Notes: generated from the letters alone by a model not told the origin. 6,582 nt of DNA from Bacilli bacterium (GCA_023228385.1 JALOBF010000087.1:1-6582); one strand, 5' to 3'; positions 1 through 6,127 are shown, counted from the stretch's first letter. Translations and numbers: made by a program.

Positions 1-81
1 TTCCGCATTTACACTTTTATTAACTAAACAAATTGTAAAAGCAATAATAAATATTATAATATATAATCTCTTTATTTTCAC
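1..81 (-). CDS. Partial CDS: N-terminus of a secreted or exported protein with a Sec signal peptide (runs off the left edge)
   Basis: Read on the minus strand from a GTG at 81-79, 27 codons stay open to the window edge. The product begins (M)KIKR, followed by a hydrophobic stretch LYIIIFIIAFTICLV and then NKSVNA before Glu at residue 27. This is the n-, h- and c-region layout of a type I signal peptide, with likely cleavage after Ala26 (VNA/E). The Cys at residue 18 has Ile before it, so it is a poor lipobox. An AAAAAGGAT ribosome binding site lies 11 nt upstream of the GTG. An in-frame ATG at 108-106 would add nine residues but has no Shine-Dalgarno sequence, so GTG is preferred. The mature protein lies outside the window and its function cannot be named. 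The gene is divergent from tmcAL. A chance hydrophobic frame in AT-rich DNA is the main alternative. Confidence 0.6.
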   Translation of the reverse strand, partial: MKIKRLYIIIFIIAFTICLVNKSVNAE

Positions 82-91
82 AATTAAATCA

Positions 92-100
92 ATCCTTTTT
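92..100 (-). promoter_or_regulatory. Ribosome binding site for the partial signal-peptide gene
   Basis: The minus strand reads AAAAAGGAT, with GGA about 11 nt before the GTG at 81-79. It favours GTG over the upstream in-frame ATG at 108, which has no such sequence. The spacing is somewhat long. Confidence 0.45.
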
Positions 101-279
101 ATTTGCATAATGATGATATCATATTTGGGATAGGCTGCATTTAGTAAGACAGTTTTTATATAGAGACTAATTTGCATGTTATAGAATGCCGATTGATTCT
201 GTATCTCTCTTCGAAAATGATTTTATTAATATTAAGATAAATAAGTAGGCCATACAATTTAGCTGACTTCCTTAAGTAT

Positions 280-309
280 ATTATAACATATGATATATAT
301 TTTTGATAA
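280..309 (-). promoter_or_regulatory. Candidate extended -10 promoter for the left-edge gene
   Basis: On the minus strand TATAAT lies at 285-280, preceded by TGT (288-286), which gives an extended -10 element. TTATCA at 309-304 matches the -35 consensus at four of six positions with an 18-bp spacer. Transcription would start near 273, about 190 nt before the GTG start. In DNA this AT-rich, chance matches are common. Confidence 0.35.
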
Positions 310-312
310 AGA

Positions 313-343
313 TTAAAACATTTTCCCCGACTTGTGATATAAT
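313..343 (+). promoter_or_regulatory. Candidate sigma-A promoter (extended -10) for tmcAL-mrp
   Basis: A perfect TATAAT at 338-343 is preceded by TGA (335-337), giving the extended -10 element TGNTATAAT. The -35 match is weak: TTAAAA at 313-318 with a 19-bp spacer, or AAAACA at 315-320 with a 17-bp spacer. The TG extension could compensate. The start point would be near A351, only about 12 nt before the tmcAL ATG, so the transcript would begin at the Shine-Dalgarno sequence. Confidence 0.55.
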
Positions 344-350
344 ATTGTTC

Positions 351-358
351 AAGGTGAT
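351..358 (+). promoter_or_regulatory. Ribosome binding site of tmcAL
   Basis: AAGGTGAT is fully complementary to the 3' end of 16S rRNA and ends 4 nt before the ATG at 363. It decides the start. The in-frame TTG at 303 lies upstream of the -10 element, lacks a ribosome binding site, and would add 20 residues with no family counterpart. Confidence 0.8.
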
Positions 359-362
359 AAGA

Positions 363-1544
363 ATGTGCAAAGTTTTAGGTTTAATATTAGAACTTAACCC
401 TTTTCATAACGGGCACCATTACTTTTTAAGAGAAACTAAAGCCAAATTAAATCCCGATCTCACTATAGCTGTAATATCGGGCAATTATACGATGAGAGGC
501 GACATCTCGGTTCTTGATAAGTTTACGAAAACCTCGCTTCTTCTTGTTTCCGGGATTGATATTGTTTTAGAACTACCGTTTATTAGTACCGTCAACAGCG
601 CTGATTACTTCGCAGCTAATGCTGTTAATATCCTTAATGAATTTGGTGTTACCGATCTCGGCTTTGGGGTTGAACTTGATAATTTTAATCAGTTAAATCA
701 AATGAAAACTATTATAGATAACCCTAAGTTTGACCACATGGTTCGCCATTACTTAAACAAAGGTCACTCCTATCCGGCAAGTTGCTTTCAAGCGCTGAAA
801 CAATTAAATAATAATCAGGAAATCATTGAAAACTTCACACTGCCCAACAACACCTTGGCAATTCAATATTTAAGAAGTATCGAACGATTACAAAGAAAAA
901 TTAATATTACCTTAATTAAGAGAATTGACAGTAATTATTTTGACGAAAAAACAACCGGTAAAATCTCAAGTGCTACAGCAATAAGGGGCTTGTTACGTGA
1001 CAACAAAGATATAACAGCCTATATCCCCGACTTTTGTTGGGAGGCACCGCTGGTTGATTTAAATAAGGCGGAAAACAATCTTTTGCTTTTACTAAAATAT
1101 CGTTTTATCCAAGAAAAAAGCGAATACTTTCAAAACATTTTTGGCATATCCGAAGGAATTGAAAACCGTTTTGCTGCTTTTCTCGAAAACGAAACCTGTT
1201 ATCAAAAATTCATCAAAAACATCCAGACTAAACGATACACTGCCAATAAAATCAAACGTCTGATTTTACATGTTCTGCTTGATACCGACAAAAAATATGA
1301 AGAAACTTGTCAATACTATTTACGACTTCTGGGCAGTAATCAAAAGGGCCTCGCTTATATCCGTAATTTACCTAAAACAATTAAAGATAAAATTATTACT
1401 TCTTTTAAGAACCGCACTGATGAAATATCCACCACCGAACTTCGAGCCAGTCGACTCTACGATTTAATTACTGGAAAGACCAGCGCCGATAACGAATTTA
1501 AAATACCCATCATTGGAGGAAAACATGAATACGAAAATAATTAG
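363..1544 (+). CDS. tmcAL: tRNA(Met) cytidine acetate ligase TmcAL (YlbM, DUF795 family)
   Basis: The family uses ATP and acetate to form acetyl-adenylate and acetylates the wobble cytidine (ac4C34) of elongator tRNA-Met in the cytosol. The 393-residue product, close to the roughly 400 usual for the family, opens with a nucleotidyltransferase fold: LGLILELNPFHNGHHY (residues 5-20) holds the HxGH ATP-binding motif at His15-His18. Further family signatures are SGNYTMRG (39-46), GIDIVLELPF (64-73), PNNTLAIQYLRSI (161-173), the second nucleotide-binding motif ISSATAIRGLL (201-211), and RYTANKIKRLILHVLL (291-306). The start is the ATG at 363, fixed by AAGGTGAT. The gene is first in a two-gene unit and its last 20 nt overlap mrp. 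In Bacillus subtilis, as I recall, ylbM sits in a different neighbourhood, so the pairing with mrp is notable. Family assignment is firm; activity is inferred from homology. Confidence 0.95.
   Translation: MCKVLGLILELNPFHNGHHYFLRETKAKLNPDLTIAVISGNYTMRGDISVLDKFTKTSLLLVSGIDIVLELPFISTVNSADYFAANAVNILNEFGVTDLGFGVELDNFNQLNQMKTIIDNPKFDHMVRHYLNKGHSYPASCFQALKQLNNNQEIIENFTLPNNTLAIQYLRSIERLQRKINITLIKRIDSNYFDEKTTGKISSATAIRGLLRDNKDITAYIPDFCWEAPLVDLNKAENNLLLLLKYRFIQEKSEYFQNIFGISEGIENRFAAFLENETCYQKFIKNIQTKRYTANKIKRLILHVLLDTDKKYEETCQYYLRLLGSNQKGLAYIRNLPKTIKDKIITSFKNRTDEISTTELRASRLYDLITGKTSADNEFKIPIIGGKHEYENN
1515..1520 (+). promoter_or_regulatory. Ribosome binding site of mrp, inside the tmcAL coding region
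   Basis: GGAGGA encodes Gly-Gly near the tmcAL C-terminus and also serves as a strong Shine-Dalgarno sequence 4 nt before the ATG at 1525. It rules out the in-frame TTG at 1513, which would place this sequence within the coding region. Confidence 0.85.
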
Positions 1545-2526
1545 AGAAAAAATCAGTCAATTAACCGATGAAACAAGCGGCAAAACGCTTCATACCGAGG
1601 GGGCAATTCGCCATATCGGTATTGATGCCGAAAAAAACCTGGTTATTCTAATAATCGCCATCAATAAAACAGGGGGTGAAGCGGAAAAGAAACTGCGCCG
1701 GGAAATCGCCCAAATAATAAAGTTGGATTTAGGGTTTAACGGTGTAAAAATACAGTTTGAAGAAAAACGTAAAATTGATTCGATTACCAACCGTAAAGTC
1801 CGCTTTATCATTATTTCTTCCGGTAAAGGCGGAGTTGGAAAATCAACCATCGCCGTTAATTTGGCATATGCCCTAACCAAACTAAACCAAAAAACAGCAA
1901 TTATTGATGCTGATATCTATGGTTCCAGTGTTCCCAGAATCATGGAAATGAAACCGGAATATCCGAAAGCTACCAGCAATAAAAAAATCATCCCCCTTAA
2001 TCAATACGGTATTGAAATAATATCTACTGAATTTTTTACGGAACCGGGAAAACCGGTAGTGTGGCGGGGGCCTATGCTTCATCAAATGCTGGAAAGCTTC
2101 TTTTATCAAGTCGAATGGAATCAGAATCTTGATTTTATGATAATCGATGCTCCCCCGGGAACCGGAGACGTAACACTCGATTTAAGAAATATCGTTCCGA
2201 CGGCGGAAACAATGATAGTAACAACTCCGCATCTGGCGGCCAGTCATGTTGCCATTAAAGCCGGAATTGCAGCACGACAACTAAAACAGAAGGTGATTGG
2301 AGTTATTGAAAATATGTCTTATTTTTTAAATCCGGTAAACGGAGAAAAAGAATATCTATTCGGCCAAGGCGGCGGTGAAGTTGTTGCCGCTCAACTCGAT
2401 TGTGAACTACTTGCGCAAATTCCGTTGCAACAACCAAAAAAACATTTATCTTTATATGAGCCGGAAGAAGAAAACGGTCAGAAATTTCTTGAATTGGCAA
2501 CATATATAATGCTGTATCAAAACTAA
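1525..2526 (+). CDS. mrp: Mrp/NBP35-family P-loop ATPase, SalA-like, lacking the CxxC motif
   Basis: This is a 333-residue cytosolic protein of the Mrp/ApbC/NBP35 group, whose members carry Fe-S clusters or, in Bacillus SalA, act in regulation. Residues 1 to about 80 resemble the N-terminal MIP18 (DUF59) domain. The ATPase follows: deviant Walker A GKGGVGKST (100-108) with its signature lysine, switch I region IIDADIYGSSVPR (126-138), RGPM (181-184), and Walker B-like FMIIDAPPGTGD (204-215). ENMSYF (262-267) and FGQGGGE (279-285) are also family hallmarks. Between them, where classical Mrp proteins have CPxC, this one has Asn-Pro-Val-Asn (269-272). The only cysteine is Cys293. I recall that SalA-type Bacillota homologues also lack the pair, so a role without a bound cluster is likely. 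The start is the ATG after GGAGGA; the gene overlaps tmcAL by 20 nt and is probably translationally coupled. The exact cellular role is uncertain. Confidence 0.92.
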   Translation: MNTKIIREKISQLTDETSGKTLHTEGAIRHIGIDAEKNLVILIIAINKTGGEAEKKLRREIAQIIKLDLGFNGVKIQFEEKRKIDSITNRKVRFIIISSGKGGVGKSTIAVNLAYALTKLNQKTAIIDADIYGSSVPRIMEMKPEYPKATSNKKIIPLNQYGIEIISTEFFTEPGKPVVWRGPMLHQMLESFFYQVEWNQNLDFMIIDAPPGTGDVTLDLRNIVPTAETMIVTTPHLAASHVAIKAGIAARQLKQKVIGVIENMSYFLNPVNGEKEYLFGQGGGEVVAAQLDCELLAQIPLQQPKKHLSLYEPEEENGQKFLELATYIMLYQN

Positions 2527-2528
2527 TA

Positions 2529-2564
2529 AAAAACCTTCCGCTATTTAACCGGCAGAAGGTTTTT
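2529..2564. terminator. Bidirectional intrinsic terminator between convergent operons
   Basis: AAAAACCTTC (2529-2538) pairs perfectly with GAAGGTTTTT (2555-2564). The stem is extended by GC/GC (2540-2541 with 2552-2553) across a C/A mismatch, and the loop is about 10 nt. The T run ends the plus-strand stem two bases after the mrp stop codon. The A run on the other side becomes a T tract for minus-strand transcripts, and the DUF1292 gene ends only 20 nt away at 2584. The site therefore fits as terminator for both converging units. Confidence 0.9.
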
Positions 2565-2583
2565 ATGATTTTAATATGACATT

Positions 2584-2979
2584 TTATTGTTCATCTTCAT
2601 CTTCAAATTCATCATCGTCATCGCATTCATCGCACTCATCGTCGTCATAATCGTCGTCGTCGTAATCGTCGTCATCTTCAAAATCATAATCTTCATCATT
2701 ATCGTCTTCAGGAAAATTGTCTTCTTCGTACTGTTTTAATACTTTTTCGATTAATTCCCATTCTTCATCAGTTTCAATCGGCTGTAATTCGCCATCACCG
2801 TCTTTACCGGAAATATAAGAAGCGGCCATCACTTCAATATTTTCTTCGTCGCTTTCAGTTACCGGATAAAACAATACATAACTTTTCTTAAATAAATCCG
2901 AATCGAATGTAAACAGTATCTCGCAAAGAATCTCATTACCGTCTTCGTCGATAAAAGTAAGATGTTCTTTATTCATCAT
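2584..2979 (-). CDS. DUF1292 (YrzB-family) protein with a long acidic C-terminal tail
   Basis: The 131-residue product matches the DUF1292/YrzB family, which has no established function. Residues 6-84 form the conserved part: LTFIDEDGNEILCEILFTF (7-25), KKSYVLFYPV (31-40), then GELQPIETDEEWELIEKVL (63-81). Bacillus YrzB is only about 90-95 residues; the extra length here is a tail (91-131) in which 32 of 41 residues are Asp or Glu, interrupted by aromatic residues and two cysteines (Cys116 and Cys119, a CxxC). It has no signal peptide or membrane segment, so it is probably cytosolic with a disordered tail. The start is the first of two adjacent ATGs, with AAAGGAG 10 nt upstream; the second ATG would give 13 nt spacing. 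It follows ruvX by 21 nt and ends the operon, the same position as yrzB after alaS and yrrK in Bacillus. Confidence 0.9.
   Translation of the reverse strand: MMNKEHLTFIDEDGNEILCEILFTFDSDLFKKSYVLFYPVTESDEENIEVMAASYISGKDGDGELQPIETDEEWELIEKVLKQYEEDNFPEDDNDEDYDFEDDDDYDDDDYDDDECDECDDDDEFEDEDEQ
2587..2709 (-). repeat. GAY/GAR-rich trinucleotide tract encoding the acidic tail
   Basis: On the minus strand this segment is mostly runs of GAT, GAC and GAA codons; on the plus strand it shows as runs of TCG, TCA and TCT triplets. It includes an approximate five-codon period, with Tyr106, Tyr111 and Cys116 each followed by acidic residues. Imperfect trinucleotide repeats of this kind can change length by slippage without breaking the frame. 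Confidence 0.6.
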
Positions 2980-2989
2980 AATCTTTGTG

Positions 2990-2996
2990 CTCCTTT
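2990..2996 (-). promoter_or_regulatory. Ribosome binding site of the DUF1292 gene
   Basis: AAAGGAG on the minus strand lies in the 21-nt gap after the ruvX stop, 10 nt before the first ATG (2979-2977). It favours that ATG over the next codon, which is also ATG. Confidence 0.75.
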
Positions 2997-3000
2997 CTGC

Positions 3001-3420
3001 TTATTTATGGTGAGAATCAAGATAGCTTTGAAGGATAACGGTCGCCGCCAATTTATCTACATTCTTTTTTCTTTTTTTTCGGCTTACATCAGCATCCAAC
3101 ATTACCCTTTCGACTATCCGTGATGTCAACCGTTCGTCAATCATTATCACTTCTAAAGCAGAGCTTTCTAACAACATCTCTTTAAACCTTAGGCAATATG
3201 ATGCCAAGGTGCCTAAATTGCCGCTCATATGTTTCGGCAATCCCATAACAATCTTTTCAATTTGATATTCATCAATGACTTTAAGCGCTGCCTGTAAGGC
3301 GGTTTCCAAATCATATTCGGGAAAACGGATAGTGCCAATTGGTGTTGCAATCGTTTCGGTAACATCACATACCGCCATTCCCAATGTTTTTGTTCCTAAA
3401 TCCAATCCGAGTATTTTCAT
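3001..3420 (-). CDS. ruvX: YqgF/RuvX-family pre-16S rRNA nuclease (putative Holliday junction resolvase)
   Basis: The 139-residue protein has the compact RNase H/RuvC-like fold of YqgF (Bacillus YrrK). This nuclease is implicated in maturing the 5' end of 16S rRNA and was earlier annotated as a Holliday junction resolvase. Motifs appear in order: ILGLDLGTKTLGMAVCD (3-19) with acidic Asp7, IVMGLPKHMSG (57-67), MIDERLTSR (93-101) with Asp95 and Glu96, and NVDKLAATVILQSYLDS (120-136) with Asp122. These fit the expected metal-binding carboxylates. The basic run SRKKRKK (113-119) matches the family. The ATG overlaps the alaS stop as ATGA, and no good Shine-Dalgarno sequence precedes it, so translation probably depends on ribosomes finishing alaS. 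In Bacillus an ireB-like gene (yrzL) lies between alaS and yrrK; it is absent here. Confidence 0.95.
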   Translation of the reverse strand: MKILGLDLGTKTLGMAVCDVTETIATPIGTIRFPEYDLETALQAALKVIDEYQIEKIVMGLPKHMSGNLGTLASYCLRFKEMLLESSALEVIMIDERLTSRIVERVMLDADVSRKKRKKNVDKLAATVILQSYLDSHHK

Positions 3421-6113
3421 AAACGACTCGTTATTAGATCTTTTACTGCGGCGATAGCAAAATCCACTTTGCTTATATCGCGACCACCAGCTTGCGCAAA
3501 ATCGGCCCGGCCGCCGCCGGCGCCACCCAAGACCTGAGCTGCCGTTTTAACAATCTCACCGGCATGCAATTTTTTTATCTTGTTTTTACAAACAAAGACG
3601 ACCTTGTCAAAAGTAATATTGGCAATAAATATCACCGAAGAAGTTAATCGGTCCGCCAACCGGTCAGCTAAATCTTTTTGTTGCGCTATTTCTAATAATT
3701 CCGTTGTGATAATTAAAACATTATGCTTGCCAATTGTCAAGACATTTTTTAAATAATCAGCAAGAGAAATGACAGTTTTTTCTTTTTTGACTTTTTGATA
3801 AGTTTTATCAAGTTCTTTTACCGCATTACGCAAAATCGCCATTTCCTGATTGTGATTTATAATCAAACGATAACTGGGCTGATACGGGCTGAATGTAACC
3901 GGTTGATATTCGAGTTTTATATTATTGCAAACCGCTTCGAAAAGAATTTTTTCCGCTTTGCTCTCTAAATCGAGAGTCTCATCAGCCAGGCTGACAAGAA
4001 CGCCGTTAAGGGCGGCTTCAATATTATTTCCGGTGGCGGCTTCAATCCGGAAAATACCGGACCCCTTACTTTCAACATTAAATATCGCAAAAGCACCGAT
4101 ATCTTCGGTGTTGGCAACATGACATCCGCCGCATAACTCTTTGGAAAAATCAATATCGACAACCCGGACAACATCACCGTACTTTTCACCGAAGATCGCC
4201 TGAACGCCTTTTTTTTGCGCCTCATGATAAGGCATCTCATAAACGGCGACCGGAAGCGCTGATTTTATTATTTCATTAACCAAATCTTCGATTTGTAAGA
4301 TTTCATTATCGGTTAAAGGGCGAAAATTATTAAAGTCAAAACGCAGATAAGCATCACCGACATAGGAACCCTGTTGGTGAATATGGGAACCGGCAATTTG
4401 GCGAAGGCTTTCGTTCAATAAATGGGTTGCGGTATGATTTTTGGTGACATTCCCCCGGAACTCTCTATCGACCTCAAGCGTGACAGATAGACCGACCGCT
4501 AATTTATCCGTGTTTAATTGTATCACCGATGCATGTTGAAAATTAGGCATTTTTGTTGTGTCGGTAACTTTAAACTTTTTTCCTTGATAAATTAGGGTTC
4601 CCCGATCCCCGACTTGACCGCCGGCTTCAGCATAAAAGGGAGTCTCCTTAAAAACAGCAATAACCTCACCCGTAGCCTTATTGACTCTTTTTCCTTCTTT
4701 AAATAAAGCAATAACTTCGGTTATCTCCCTTAATTTACTATAACCGACAAATTTGCTTTCTTCCTTAAAATTCAACATGGCTTCATTTTGCATGGTCATC
4801 GATTGATCAATATGACGAGCGCGGCGGGCTCTTTCTTTCTGTTTTTCCAGTTCGCGGTTATAGCCTTCAATATCAACCCGAAAACCGTTTTCTTCGGCAA
4901 TTTCCAGGGTTAATTCCAGAGGAAAACCAAAGGTATCATATAAAAGGAAGGCAATCTCCCCTTGAATTGTTTTGTCGGAAGATGATTCGATAAATTCAAA
5001 CAGTCTGCTTTCTCCCGATTCCAAGGTTTGAAGAAACTTCTCTTCTTCTTGGCGGATTAACATCATGATAAAATCGACTTTTTCTAAAAGATAAGGATAA
5101 AAATCATTCATAACTTCCGCAACCGTCAATACCAGTTTATAGAGAAACGGCTGATTCATACCGAGTTTTTTACCAAAACGCGCCGCCCGACGCAGCAGTC
5201 GCCTTAAAACATAACCTCTTCCCTCATTGCTTAAAACCGCACCGTCGGCTAGGGCAAAAACAACGCTCCGTAAATGGTCGACAATCACTTTAAATGCCAT
5301 TTGCTTATGATATTTAACCCCGGTTAATTTTTCCGTTTCCTTAATAATCGGCATAAATAAGTCGGTTTCATAATTGGTATCCGTTTCCTGCATAATCGAT
5401 GCAACCCGTTCCAACCCCATTCCCGTATCGATATTCTTGCTGGGTAATTCCCGATATTCCTGACGAAGGCGACCGGTCTCGGCATTATATTGACTAAAGA
5501 CAATATTCCATATTTCAATATAACGATCGTTTTCAATATCTTGCTTTAACAGTTCGATTCCGCGATTATCCGAATCGTATTTCGGTCCGCGATCAAAAAA
5601 TATTTCCGTATCGGGACCGCACGGTCCTTCACCTATTTCCCAAAAATTTTCCTCAAGTTCAATAATATGATCGCGGAAAACGCCTAGACTTACCCATTTT
5701 TCAATGGAGTCTGTATCATTAGGATATACGGTAAAATATAAGCGATTAAGATCTAAATCAAACCATTGAGGTGATGTCAGCAACTCAAAAGCCCAGGCAA
5801 GGGCTTCATCGCGAAAATAATCGCCAATGGAAAAATTACCGAGCATTTCAAAAAATGTGTGATGTCGCGCGGTTTTTCCGACATTCTCGATATCATTGGT
5901 TCTGATACATTTTTGTGAATTAGCCATTCGCCGATTTTTGGGAATTTCCCGGCCGTCAAAATATTTCTTGAGCGGCGCCACACCGGCATTAATCCATAAT
6001 AAAGTCGGATCGTCAACCGGCACTAAGGATGCACTCGGGATAATATCATGACCTTTTTCCCGGAAAAAATCAAGCCACATTTGTCTTATTTCATTACTCT
6101 TCATTTTCTTCAT
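3417..6113 (-). CDS. alaS: Alanyl-tRNA synthetase
   Basis: This class II synthetase charges tRNA-Ala with alanine in the cytosol and hydrolyses mischarged Ser- and Gly-tRNA-Ala. The 898 residues are slightly more than the usual 870-880, and all domains are present. The catalytic domain includes NAGVAPLKKYF (42-52), RMANSQKCIRTNDIENVGK (62-80), HHTFFEMLGNFSIGDYF (84-100), NIDTGMGLERVASI (227-240) and class II motif 3, GRGYVLRRLLRRA (298-310). The editing domain has the zinc ligands His560 and His564 (HTATH) plus Cys661 and His665 (CGGCH). The C-terminal C-Ala domain ends with GGAGGGRADFAQAGG (863-877). The start ATG at 6113 has AGAAGGTG 6 nt upstream; a second ATG three codons on is less well spaced. 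It follows RNase J by 12 nt and overlaps ruvX by 4 nt. Any T-box leader would have to lie upstream of RNase J. Confidence 0.98.
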   Translation of the reverse strand: MKKMKSNEIRQMWLDFFREKGHDIIPSASLVPVDDPTLLWINAGVAPLKKYFDGREIPKNRRMANSQKCIRTNDIENVGKTARHHTFFEMLGNFSIGDYFRDEALAWAFELLTSPQWFDLDLNRLYFTVYPNDTDSIEKWVSLGVFRDHIIELEENFWEIGEGPCGPDTEIFFDRGPKYDSDNRGIELLKQDIENDRYIEIWNIVFSQYNAETGRLRQEYRELPSKNIDTGMGLERVASIMQETDTNYETDLFMPIIKETEKLTGVKYHKQMAFKVIVDHLRSVVFALADGAVLSNEGRGYVLRRLLRRAARFGKKLGMNQPFLYKLVLTVAEVMNDFYPYLLEKVDFIMMLIRQEEEKFLQTLESGESRLFEFIESSSDKTIQGEIAFLLYDTFGFPLELTLEIAEENGFRVDIEGYNRELEKQKERARRARHIDQSMTMQNEAMLNFKEESKFVGYSKLREITEVIALFKEGKRVNKATGEVIAVFKETPFYAEAGGQVGDRGTLIYQGKKFKVTDTTKMPNFQHASVIQLNTDKLAVGLSVTLEVDREFRGNVTKNHTATHLLNESLRQIAGSHIHQQGSYVGDAYLRFDFNNFRPLTDNEILQIEDLVNEIIKSALPVAVYEMPYHEAQKKGVQAIFGEKYGDVVRVVDIDFSKELCGGCHVANTEDIGAFAIFNVESKGSGIFRIEAATGNNIEAALNGVLVSLADETLDLESKAEKILFEAVCNNIKLEYQPVTFSPYQPSYRLIINHNQEMAILRNAVKELDKTYQKVKKEKTVISLADYLKNVLTIGKHNVLIITTELLEIAQQKDLADRLADRLTSSVIFIANITFDKVVFVCKNKIKKLHAGEIVKTAAQVLGGAGGGRADFAQAGGRDISKVDFAIAAVKDLITSRL

Positions 6114-6119
6114 GTTTTA

Positions 6120-6127
6120 CACCTTCT
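6120..6127 (-). promoter_or_regulatory. Ribosome binding site of alaS, overlapping the RNase J stop codon
   Basis: AGAAGGTG on the minus strand shares its first two bases with the TAG stop of the RNase J gene (6128-6126) and sits 6 nt before the alaS ATG at 6113. This supports the first of the two nearby Met codons and suggests re-initiation by ribosomes leaving RNase J. Confidence 0.75.

Larger units (their letters stand above)
82..337. other. AT-rich divergent intergenic region
   Basis: This stretch separates the left-edge minus-strand gene from tmcAL. It is very AT-rich and I find no supported coding region: the longest plus-strand ATG frame I noticed, from 186 to 248, has about 20 codons and no ribosome binding site. 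It contains a perfect 10-bp palindrome, ATGATATCAT, at 113-122, and a candidate minus-strand promoter near 280-309. If that promoter is used, the left-edge gene would have a leader of roughly 190 nt. I did not recognise a riboswitch or T-box in it. Confidence 0.6.

Noticed and set aside
28..30. Cys18 of the left-edge protein as a lipobox cysteine
   Set aside because: The preceding residues are Phe-Thr-Ile rather than the small Ala/Gly/Ser expected at -1 of a lipobox, and a good type I site (VNA/E) follows.
186..248. Small plus-strand frame of 20 codons in the intergenic region
   Set aside because: It has no ribosome binding site, no recognisable protein features, and its length is expected by chance.
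303..362. In-frame TTG start giving tmcAL 20 extra N-terminal residues
   Set aside because: It lies upstream of the candidate -10 element, has no ribosome binding site, and the family begins right at the KVLGLILE strand after the ATG at 363.
1590..1880. Minus-strand open frame antisense to mrp, and similar antisense frames within alaS and tmcAL
   Set aside because: They lie fully inside well-supported genes, show no family motifs, and are expected shadows of the coding strand.
3064..3079. A-rich tract in ruvX (A8, G, A6) containing A_AAA_AAG in frame, resembling the dnaX -1 slippery heptamer
   Set aside because: The run encodes the conserved basic segment SRKKRKK, a -1 shift reaches a stop within four codons, and I see no evident stimulatory hairpin or upstream Shine-Dalgarno. 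Protein conservation explains it.
3502..3536. Local GC-rich patch in an AT-rich gene
   Set aside because: It encodes the glycine- and alanine-rich GGAGGGRAD motif of the AlaRS C-Ala domain, whose codons force high GC; it is not a sign of transfer.
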